Shown: positions 24,424 through 36,400 of the stretch, one piece after another
How the letters are laid out: each line of letters opens with the position of its first letter
How positions within the stretch are numbered: the stretch's first letter is position 1
NCBI GenBank assembly: GCA_958510875.1
Contig: OY294068.1
Location: 30,546,297-30,610,296, forward strand
DNA from: Endomychus coccineus
Lineage: Eukaryota; Arthropoda; Insecta; Coleoptera; Endomychidae
DNA length: 64,000 bases
Direction: 5' to 3'
Program-made: the position numbers and the translations under genes
The notes under the pieces: model-generated
Seen by the model: the letters and a program-made list of their open reading frames with translations, nothing else
What the model was told of the DNA's origin: nothing
Databases searched by the model: none

Positions 24424-27400
24424 GTAAAGTCTAATCATTAATACGTCTAACAGAATATGCTGGTATATTACCTAGAACTTACAGTTTAATGGAAGGTAGA
24501 CATCACAGCACTTTCTATAATCACCAGCATCACTGATTCGAACGCTTTAAAGTCATCGGTAATAACTTATAATGAGTATCCTTGGTTGAATGCTCATAAT
24601 TCATAAAGACAGCATTGTTAAACACATTTATAGCACCGGTTTTAATAACACATTGTTACAGCCGATCACCCATCAATCAGATTATGTCACTTTCTAAGGA
24701 CCACAGAACAATAAATCCAGAGAAATATTTTGATGGAATTGTTCTCATTATAAAATATGATCAGATCGCAGAGAAGATCAGATTTACAATTACGTAAAAG
24801 AATATTTTGATACCCTCGCGACATCGACATAAAAGACATAAAAGCATAATAAATTATAAATGAACAACATAAATTAATTATATGCACTTCAATAATTAAT
24901 GTGTTCAAGGGTAAGGTCAAAAAAAAATTAAAAAGCTAATTCGGTAAAAAAATCATAAACTAACTTGTGACGACTTTGCCGCTTGAGGATTCGAAACCGG
25001 GAAACAAAACTAATATTCAGCGACTAAACCGCTTAGACCACAAACTGCAACGTTAAGTGCGTATTGAATATGGTCTATGAACGTTAGATAACGCGCATAT
25101 TTTATGTTTTTTTGATTTCATGTCAATTTGTTGCCGTGGCGAAGGTAACACATAAGTGCAGAGGTCCTTTCCCATTCCGTTTTCAGGACGAACGATGTGA
25201 AAACTGATTGGTAGCAGGGATTTGGGATGCACTTCACCGCTGGCTAACATGTTGTTTTACAACCATTACAGTTTTCCTTTCTTGTAGTCAAAATATAAAG
25301 AGAAAAAAAATTGGAGACTATTTTTGGGTACATTGTTAATGAGTTGCTATAAGAACAACTTTTCACTATAAAACCTACCCAATCCGTTGATCTATTCTGG
25401 AAATAAAAGCAAGTGCCAAAAAAATAAAATCAGAGATAATGATAATCTCGGTAAGAAAATAATAAATTCAGGAAGTTCAAAATGTATCATATCTGAAGAT
25501 TATTTATGATTATACCAACCAACCTAAAGTTATATATGATCTGTAGTACACGAATGAGGGTAATAAATATATTAAAAGGTAGCGAAAAAAGTGTCGAAAA
25601 GAACTTGAACCAAAGCTGTGTCGAACTGAAATCGTTTTAACGTTACATTTAAGTTTACCAGTCTTTAACAACATCAGAATAGCCCCGAGGCCAACCGTCG
25701 TAAGTTCTTATGGCGCCGTTTAATGAGCTTTTATACTGCCAATTTCGCTCGATGGTACGGAACTCTTAAGTATCTTTCAGACAATACCCCTACGAATATT
25801 TTTTAGCGAAACAAATTTGTTATCCCAGTCGTGCATGAATAATTGTAAATCCGCATGACAATAATTATCGCAATTAGCATAACAATGGAAGTAGCGACAT
25901 CATGCGTCAGGTAATGCGGTAATGGCAATTGTGACCGGGAAATTCAAATATTCACAAGTATATCATTGCTTGGCCACAGCTTATCAGAGGGATAGGCCAT
26001 GATATAGAGTTTGTCACGTGATCAACTCAGGCCGACTCTACTACTCGAAGCGTCTTGTATTCAGGTTTTATTATGCTTTGAATAATATTTAAAATTGAAT
26101 AATTTGCTACTCTAATACTATTAAAAGCTCCAGGAAAATGAATTGACTAAATTCATATAACTGCTAACGTCTTCCTACTCAAACGGTTCCCACCCCAGAG
26201 TGTTCAACGGGTGACCGAGGTGGGCAAACAGTCACCTACTCAAGTCCTAGTCTACACCAGGTAGGTGTTTTTTCCTGCGTAGAGCCAGCACCTGTACTTT
26301 TTTCAGTCAGATAAACCATACGGAATCCCCTGGTATTATATGAGCATTGTTCCCAGTGTTCTCCCACCCATCAAGCTTTTAATCGTGAACGGTACGCTGT
26401 AAACCTTGATCTCATCCCCAATGAGATGAGATCAAGGTTTACAGCGTACCCAGGTGAACCTAGCAATCCAAGAATGCGTTGGCCTTTTTGGTATGCCTTT
26501 TCGTGTCCAATGAGATGAAAGCGATCGCTCCTTCATGGCTTCTATCTGAACGACGAGGTGTAGTGGTTCCAACCTCAACAGCATCTCCATCGCAGCCGTT
26601 GGGGTGGTCGACATTGCACCTGTTACTCCTTAGCAAGCCAGACTCTGAACTGTGTTCAGGGAATTCCGGGATACTTTTGTTTTGATTTTTGGCACCACAC
26701 GATTGCGGCGTATGTTACGATGGGTCTCACTATGGTGGTGTACACCCAGTGTACCATCTGTGGTGTGAGTCTCCAGATTCTTACAACTGTACGACGACAG
26801 ATCCACAGGGCCCTTATCGCTTTACTATTGTTTTTCTCTAGATGCTTCCCAAAAGTCAGCCTTTTATCTAAGCTCACTCCAAGGTACTTGAACGTGTCTG
26901 TCATCTGTATGTTTTTCCCATACAAAACTAAGTCTTGCATATTTTCAATGTCATTTCTCCTCATGAAGGGTACAATGGTTATTTTCGAGGGACTCACTTT
27001 GAGTCCTTCCTCATGACACCATTTTCCCACGGTGCTCAGTGCTTGCTACATCAGAGATGCTATTGTGCTCCCGAACTTCCTCTGTTCGATTACGCAGAAT
27101 CCTCTACTCTCAAGGAGTATTGGAGTTCGTCCACCATTAGACTCCACAGTAGAGGTGAAAGTACATTGGGCGGCGGACGTCCTTCGTCGACCGGCACCTT
27201 CTTCTCAAACTCATTGAGAGTTCCTATGAATGTCTTGCATCGGAGCATGTTGTGGAATCATCTGTATAGCAGACCCTCCATCCCTCGCTCACCCGTTTCT
27301 CCAATAGTTATCAAAAGCTCCTACTTTGTCCAGAAAGCTTGCTAGCGCAATTACCGCCATTTCGCAGGATTTCCTGGTTTGGTAGGCATACTGGTACGAT

Positions 27401-30400
27401 GTAGTGGATTGTCTCTTTGATGTTACTCTTCCAGATGCTCATCGCTGGTTCGGGGCCTATTAGGTGTTCTATAGCAACCAGTTTTGGAAAGCTCATCGGC
27501 AATTTCGTTTCCCCTTATGCAAAAGTGATCGGGGACCCAGAATGGAGTGAGCTTGCCTTCGTCTTCGCCAAGATTGTTTAGGATGTTGATGCATTCCACA
27601 CCCTCTTCGATGTTATTCTCATGTTACCCAGCGCGGCAAGGGCTGGACAGAACAATCACATCATTTTTTTGGACTTAACAATCACAAATATGAATAATAG
27701 ACATGCATTTTCAATTTTTCGCAATCCTTTTCATACAGATATCACTATCAATAATTATTATAACCATCCAATTTGTATCAAATTAGCAATATATCATGGT
27801 ATGGTTCATAGAATTGTATCAATTTCAATGTCAGATAACTTAGAATACACACAAATCAATAAATATAAGCATAGTAATCTTTTAGTCAATAATCAGGTAG
27901 GTTTTTTTAATACTTTTCGCTTCTTAATCTCTTCCAACATGAACAACATGCCTCTGTTATGTATAAAAAGATACTCACGTAAAAAATGAGAAAATTTGCA
28001 TAGAAATTACCAAATTTTACAGATTTTCCGTCTATAGAATGAAATTTTCGTGAAAATGACCCCGGATTCGTGTTCAGCGAACTAAAAAACCTCGTAGAAT
28101 CAACTTTCAACCTCCCTTTCAGATAATTTTGGATTCAATTAAGAATTCTCTAAAAGGGGGGTTGAAAATAGGGTTAGCTTAGCGTATTGGGGTGAATGAA
28201 GTATCAGCCAGTAGTCACGAATGACCTTCATGGTCTATAGAACATCATGTGGATAAAATTTTCCGATACGACCCTCTAGTACATTTTTAGAAAGCTTATT
28301 GACTGGACTATGTATAGGGATGGCGCAATCGTCAGTTGTTTACGCACATACAGATGTCATGTCGAAAATGTCTTGATGGATTCAAAAATGAAGTGAACGA
28401 ATATTCATGAAAAACTGGAGATATTTGATACGCCGAATACAATATTTCCCCTACACTACGTATTATGAGGGAAATGAAAATGAATGCACACAACCCTTCC
28501 TATTTCGACTACTATCTATTATATAAAAAATTCTCGGGAATTAGGTCACATTAACACTCTGTTATAAATGTTCGTCTTTACGTACGTTTCGGTCTCACGA
28601 CCATCATCAGAAGACTTATTTTGTTAAAAAGGGGTTAACTAAAACTAATTAGCACAAGCGTCCATATCGCACAATCTTCAATCAAAAAGCTCACGCCGTC
28701 GAAACGAACAGAACCACGAATAATCCAAAATTGTATCGTTAGTATTAAAGTATAGATTTTTTTGTAACAAGAAACCACTGTTAAGTAATATTCTCATAAT
28801 GTACAAACGCATATTGCTATGGTCTCAAAGCAACTGAAGTTCTAAGCTATTTGTTTGTAATAACACGACCCAGATGTAGATTTATGACGTACTTGAAAAG
28901 GTTTTAGACCTGCATTGGAATTTAGTTTACTTTAAGCGTTCTTCCTAAAATATACTTTCAACATTATGAAGACGTATGTAGGAATTTGCAAGAGTTTTAA
29001 TTAATCAAGTTAGTATAAATCTGACTTAATCCCTGAATATCATTCCTATGATTTACAGAATTTGAATCCCTTTTTATGTGAATCATCTCCAGGATAGATC
29101 TTTTATAATAATTGGTTTCTTTAGTTAAAATATTAACATTTTTGTAATCAAATTGATGGTTATAATCAAAACAGTGCTTAGCAAGGGCGGTGGAATTTTC
29201 TAAGTTATTATTTCTTGTCCTATACTTATGGCCGTACATTCTTTTTTGTAAATATTGCTTAGAGATTCCAGTATGAGTTCCATCACAATCTAAACAATTC
29301 AATTTTTATACTGTGTGGGTTTGTTTATCTTTAGGTATTACAGGTTTTAGATTTGAGAAATATTTCCCAACACAGTTAGTAGGTTTATGCGCAACATTTA
29401 TATCGTACTTTTTCAAACATTTCTTAATTTTTTCTGAGGTCTCCGGAATGTATGGTAAAGTTATATAATTGTCTGTATTACCTGTTATGTTATTTTTATA
29501 AGAAGAACCATTATAGATTTTGTTTATTCTCTCTTTAATGATAGGATTGTAGAAAGTTTTAGGGTAGCCATTCATTTCCAATGCATTACGAACAATTTTT
29601 AAATTTTTGGGACGGTCCTCTGCGTGGGATAATTTTACCGCGTGGTCTGTGAGGCTGTTTATGACACTTTTTTTATAACAAGCTGGTGCAACGGAATTGA
29701 AATGAAGATAACGTTGAGACCAGACTTCTTTAGTAAACCAAGAAGTTTTTATTTTTCCATCTGCATCATGCCTAATGGTCATATCTAGAAAATTAATGTT
29801 ATTGTTTATTTCTATTTCACAAGTGAATTGAAGTTTACAATGGAAATTGTTAAATTTATTAATCACATATTGAATTTTATCGTTGGGAACACACATAAGG
29901 CAATCATCTACATACCGTTTAAAGAATACAGGCTGAAAATCTAATGAATTTATAACAGATTCCTCTAGGCATCCCATAACAAGGTTAGCAATGGTAGCTA
30001 AAATAGGAGATCCCATTGCTGTGCCGAAAATTTGTCCAAAATATTGCTCACCGTACTGAAAATAAGTGCATTCTAAACAAAACTTTACCGCATTAATAAA
30101 ATCCGATTGATCAAGAGGTGTGTGGTTTTTAATCTCTGGCCAACGTTTTTTGATGCAATTTAATGCCAAAACGACAGGTATATTTGTAAATAAAGAAACA
30201 ACATCCAAGGAAATTAGTTGATGGTTTACTGGTACGGATTGATTTTTTATAAATTCATTAAAATGCCATGAGTCTTTCACATAAAATTCATTTTTTCCTA
30301 TTATATTATTGATAGATTTTGATAGAAATTTTGATAAATTGTAAGTAGGCGCTCCAATATTACATACAATGGGTCTTAGGGGTATATCATTTTTATGTAA

Positions 30401-33400
30401 TTTAGGAAGCCCATAGATATAAGGTGCAAGCCCATTATGGCAAATTAATTTATTTTTTAATTCAATAGGGATTATCTTATTTTTATGCCATTTATTTATC
30501 AATTTATTCATGTTATTTTGTACTGATGAAGTAGGGTCAGAATTTAATTTTTTATAAGTTGTTTCATCATTTAAAAGGTTTCCCATTTTGTTTTCATAGT
30601 CATTTTTATGCATTATGACGGTTTTATTACATTTATCCGCGTTTAAAACTAAAATTTGAGAGTTAGCATCTAAGAACTCTTTTGTTATTTTTGTATGATA
30701 GTTAAAACGATTCTTTGCAATACCAATTTCTGCTTTCTGTTTGTTCTTTTTGTTTGTCAAGATGTTACAAACTTTGTTTCTAATTTCATTTTTTTCTTCT
30801 AAATTTTTATTCCTGATTCCGCATTCTAAATTTGCAATAATATTGTCAATAGGCAGTTTTTTATTATTATTAGGCAATGCAAACTTCGGACCTAAGCTTA
30901 ACGTGTGCTGTACCTCATTCGGAATTTTTGTGTCAGTTAGATTTTTCAACCATTGTTCATTGATATTTTGTTCTTCATAAGCTACACCTTTCATCAAATT
31001 ATTTATCTTTTTAGATTGAATGGCTTTGATTTTGTTGAAATTTTTTATATAATTCATACTGGGTCAAGAATCTTATTATATTACTACTATCTATTTTAAC
31101 CATTGTTTAATTTGTTTACTATTCTAAACATAATTGATAATGTTTTAGGAACTCGAACTACGAATCGAAACACAAAAACAAACGCTACAAGCACGCGACG
31201 AGAGCATCAAAAAGTTATTAGAAATGTTGCAGAACAAAGGCATGGGTAAGTGGACATACAATGACAACTTAACTTTCGCTTCTTCTCCCTGCACATTCTG
31301 TTTTTCATACCTCACGGAGCGGGCACGGAGGGAAGAGTCTTACATAGTTACAGTGGAATAGTGTTTATAACGAGGCTTAGGCGTCTCGTGTAACTGTGGT
31401 CAAGTACACAGGCATAAAAGGAACTAATGCCTCGGGTCTTGGATTTGTTCCAGGTAAAGAGGAAGAAAGGCAGATGTTCCAGCAAATGCAGGCCATGGCG
31501 CAAAAACAGGTGCTTATCATTTCATACTAGCTCTATTCAAAGCGTACAGCAGGTTGGATGGCTTACGGCTTATTATTAATCTCGACAGTTGATGTTTGAG
31601 TTAATTTATATATCATGAAACAGATGGTTGCGTTTTGAAAACTGTTCGATTCAATTTCGGATAGCTAGATACTTTCTTTAGCAGTATCAAATTTATAAAA
31701 CTCTTTGTCTTTTCCACACTAGTAGAGAACAGATTTAAATCTTCCAACAAGTTTAGCTATGGTATTGAAAAATAAAAAATTAATTGATAAATTTGCTGAG
31801 AATTACAGCAATTGTGAGTTCTCGGGAAATAGGTCACACTAACCCATATGCTTATTATTTTCGTCTTTACGTACGTTTCGGTCTCACGACCATCATCAGA
31901 AGACGTATTATGTCTAAAGAGGGATTCCTTAAAACTATATGTATCAGCACAAAGCGTCCAAAAGGTTGTCAGACCTGATAAGAAATATTGCTATTTGAGC
32001 ATTTTACCTAAAATATGCTTTCAACGTTATGAAGACGCATCCAGGATTTTGCAAGGGTTTTAATTAATTAAATGTGCCTGTTGTCAGGTTTCAAACACAG
32101 AGGAGTGTGGTTCACGGACGAGTCTAAGATTGGGAGATTTCAGTTCCCCAGGTGCCCACGCAACTGTTATCCAGGCTGAGGTCTGTGCAATACGGGCCTC
32201 ACATCCTAGTAGAATGTCCAGCACTGGCTTCTCTTAGACTACAACACCTCCGCAGCACACATATTCCGCTTGAAGTCATAAGAGATATCAGCCCATGCAA
32301 AGTCTTAGCCTTCGGCACTGCCTTAGGCCTGCTGAACTAATTCTGGTATCGTGGGGCGCATAATGGACCCAATCAAGAGGTCTAAGTGCTCCGAATTTGT
32401 CCACCCCGTTTTGATTGATTGATTGATCATAGTAATATTTAATTATACAATATGAATTAACATGCACATATTTATTGAATATCTCAAAATACGGTTTTCT
32501 CCAGAAAAAAATTGTAGCTACTTTTAGAATATACACTTATAATGATTTTGGTTTCATTAATACTGTAATGATTGATTTGAAAGTTCATTATGAAAAAGAA
32601 GTATAAGGAGTTTTTTTATATCTATATGATTAGCTATTATGAAGATACGAATTTCCACTTTCAAGTGAATATTCGGTTCGATACAATGAAGTTTCATAGT
32701 ATCATGAAATTTACGATCCTGAAATGTGTGAATGAAAATAGCTATTATGCTTTCGAGCGCATGATTTATTTTGTCTCCAAAGGAAAAGTAATTTTGGGAC
32801 ATATTATTTTCATTGGGAAACAAAGCGCCCAGAGTAGTAATCCGTTACGTTTGAAGTAACCGCAGATAGCATAATCTAGTTAAGTCTTGTATTTCACGGT
32901 ATTCACAAATCTTCCTTAGACATTGATTACTCAGTATAGGTACTGGATTGACAGTCTATTACATCCAGTAAGTTAGTCAATACAAGCAAAGTTACTCATC
33001 TATTCAGGGGAAGTCTGCTTCATAAGTGTTTCTCATGAACATTATCGTACTTTCCCATGAATCGTTAATAAAAATCCACCCTCTTCTTCAAGCTCGACTT
33101 TGGGAGGATGTAGTTTTTCTAAGGATCTTGTGGACTGTGAACTGCAGTGGAATTATTTTCCTTTTGTCTAGTGTTCCAGTGTTCCTAAGTCGATTTTCTA
33201 GGGTGTTAATAAAACATTAAATTGTGAATCATCTGCCCACAACTTCGGAAGATCCCAGATATATTTCTCTGAAAATTTTCATCTACCAGTATAATATCAC
33301 TTCCTGTCGAACAATGAAGGGTACGGATATGTAATGATTGACATAATTTATATTGTATTTTTTCATCATAGTAAATCATAACAAGAATTTTATTCATTCC

Positions 33401-36400
33401 AATCCTCATTAAACGTATATTTTCATTAACTTTATTAATATCATTGATAACTTTGGAAACTAACAAATTTGAATATTAGATAACCGTATTACTAAACTAA
33501 ATTACACTGATTAGCTATTGGTGTCAACAATGTTTTTTTGTCTTGCACGACACGGGATCGGCATTACATCCCACTCATATCACGTTTTCAAATTAGTGAA
33601 GCAAACTCCTCTGAAGGATATTCATTAACTTTACAGTCATATTCCTTTTGAAATTAAAATTAACAGAGTCTTGCACATTTCTACCCATTAAATAACGGCT
33701 GTTTTAACGAACATTTCACGAGTTCTATTGGAAGTACGGAAGGAAGTAAGTAATTTTAATTAAGCTTCAGTAAACAGTTAGAATGAAAAAGAATAAGAGT
33801 GAAAATCGAGTCAGGTACAATAAAAAAAAAATTATAATAGTAGTATCTTAAAAAGTATTCCGAATCGATTGGTTCACATTTAAAATTGAAATGATTTTTA
33901 ATGGTGATAAAAAATACAGTTAGTATAAAATCGAGATTAAAATTATTATTTAGAGAGTAAACAATTCAAAAGTGACCTATTTTCTAGAACTATTTAAAGG
34001 TTCACCAATGGAGTAGGCTTCCAAAACACATATATACATGAACAATTCAATAATTTTTTTAATTAATGAAGACATGCATAATACGGATTTATTTTAGATA
34101 CATTTATTCTATGACAAGGATAGTATATAGCTTCTAAGGCAAGGTGAAAAATCCGTGAGAAATGAAACAAGAAATGATTTATTTGGTCAAAACTTATTTT
34201 ATATCTCAACATAATCTCCTTGTAGCCTGACGTCCAACGTTTTTCTAATTTTTCGATCCCTTCCAAATATGACGATTCCTTCAAAATAGGCTTTTGTATC
34301 AGCGATGTCTTATCGTTGGAGCCAAATCACTTTCCGCCAAGCCATTTCTTCAAGTTTGGGAATGAATAAGAATCGCAGGGCACCATATCTCGAGAATATG
34401 CTGGATGACGAACCAATATTCATGCAATTTAGTCATTGCGAATGCGTCCTTTTGCGTTCTCCTGGTGGAAAAACACTTTTTCTTTGCCAAATGCGGCCGC
34501 TTCCGCTTCAAATCTGCGTCGAATCGATCCAACAGATCTACATAATACACGCCGGTGATCGTTTCGCCCTTTTCAAGGTAATCGATATGGACGGTACCGT
34601 GTACATCCCAAAAACTGTCGCCATGACTTTGTTGGCCGATAAACCCACTTTGGCGTTTTTCGGCTTCGATTCGCCAGAACAAGTCCACTGTTCATACTGT
34701 TCTTTGGTCTCTGGCATGTTTCGTCCATGGTTACGAGAAAGCGCAAAAAGTCCTTCTAATCGCGCTTGAACATCGCCAAACACTCGGTCGCGCTGTTGTC
34801 AACAGAAAGCAAATGCGACACCCATCTGGTATAGCTTTTTCATATTCAAAAATTTATGCAAAATGTTCCGTACCCGTTTAGTTGAAATGCCAATAGCCTC
34901 AACAATCTCATGCACTTTAACTCGCGGATCGTTCAATATCATACCATGGATTTTATCGACGATTTCTGGCTTAAACCTCTTGTGAATCATTCCAATCGAT
35001 GGTGAAAAGTCCTCATAATGTTTAACAAGCGATGCTTTGGTTAGCGTAATGTTTTTTCCATGCAAGAAATAATGTAAGACCAACATTCGAAATTCACTTT
35101 TCCCATGTTTCCAAAAATCTTCAAGGTTGCTTGGTTTCAATGAGTGTCAAAACAGAACTGAATGACATATCAGTCTGAAAACTTTAATGCGTTCTAGTTA
35201 AAGATGGTACATCACAAATGTCACATGGGATTTTAGATTGTGGCTCCATCTGTTTTATTCTTGATGGACTTTCCACCTTTCAACTTAAACTGATGATCTA
35301 TTAGTGCCTGTGGTTATATATGCTGATTTTCATACAAAAGAATAGGCATTCAAAAAGATACAATCTTGGTGTTGTTAAAAGCTGGTTTTTGAGGAAATTC
35401 ACAATTTTTTTCATATTTATGCCTCATTTCCACATCCTACCTTCATATACCGATCTACCCCTAGAGGAATTAACGCCAAACATGCTGGACGTGTCCAATA
35501 ATGTTCAATATCGTTTTGTACCTATTATATCGCGGTTAAGTTGGCCTGTATTTAATAAATAAGTCTTGTTAATTTTATATGAATGATTTATTGTTAACCC
35601 GATATACATCTATTTGTCATATGATACGGTAAATGGGGGTAGGGGGTGGAAATAAAGCATAAATATGAAAAAAGTGGATAATTGAACCAATATCATGATA
35701 AATTACTCAATTATTAAGACTTCGACAGGGGTTAAATATCGAAATTACTCATTTGTTTTTGGAAATGGACAAAAAATTATGATACTCATATTATATCATT
35801 ATTTGATCTCAAATAAACGTATTTGACACGGTGCCATCATGCTAACTCGTAATCCGTAAGTTGTAGCCACAAAATGGCGTACATGTCCATTTTCTGGCTA
35901 AATAATGGATAATTACTCTGAATTGGACCGGTAACTTTTGATGGCATATGGTGTTTTAACAATTGGCAACACCAATGAACATTTTCCACCAGGTTTGGGA
36001 GGGTTAACTAGCAGTCCATTTTCGGCCCCATTTTAAGTGGCCAGCCCGATGAACAGACAAGATAAAAAATGATGGCACTTGTTGGAAGAGTATAAGAATG
36101 GTATGCCTCACAAGTAACCGCAACTTCAGAAGGGTTAATTAACTTGCAGTCAAAAAATTTGCGGAAGCTGTATTTCGTGAACTACATGAGAGCGAAGATT
36201 CGGTCTGTGAGATGAATTAACCGTCCTCTAACAAAAACCAAAGTGCCATCGGGTTAACTTTCAGTCATACCGTATAGCTGTAGCTCCTAGACTAATACTT
36301 ATTCACACGATATATACTGGTCATCAATTTGTTCAGGACAACAACATACTACCCAAAGTACCATCGGGCTTTACCCGGGGCAGATCTACCACCACATTAC

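Larger units (their letters stand above)
28530..31070 (-). mobile_element. nearly complete Penelope-like element
   Basis: One long minus-strand RT frame (29306-31057), a GIY-YIG endonuclease region (28997-29302) and a downstream region with a hammerhead-like motif (28573-28615) are in the order expected for a Penelope-like element. It lies in the brp intron between the 24274 and 31149 exons, antisense to brp, with its 5' side about 80 bases from the 31149 exon. I could not identify a target duplication or an intact upstream terminal repeat. Confidence 0.88.

Noticed and set aside
24980..25045. Functional tRNA gene
   Set aside because: Boxes are present, but acceptor and anticodon stems cannot be paired properly.
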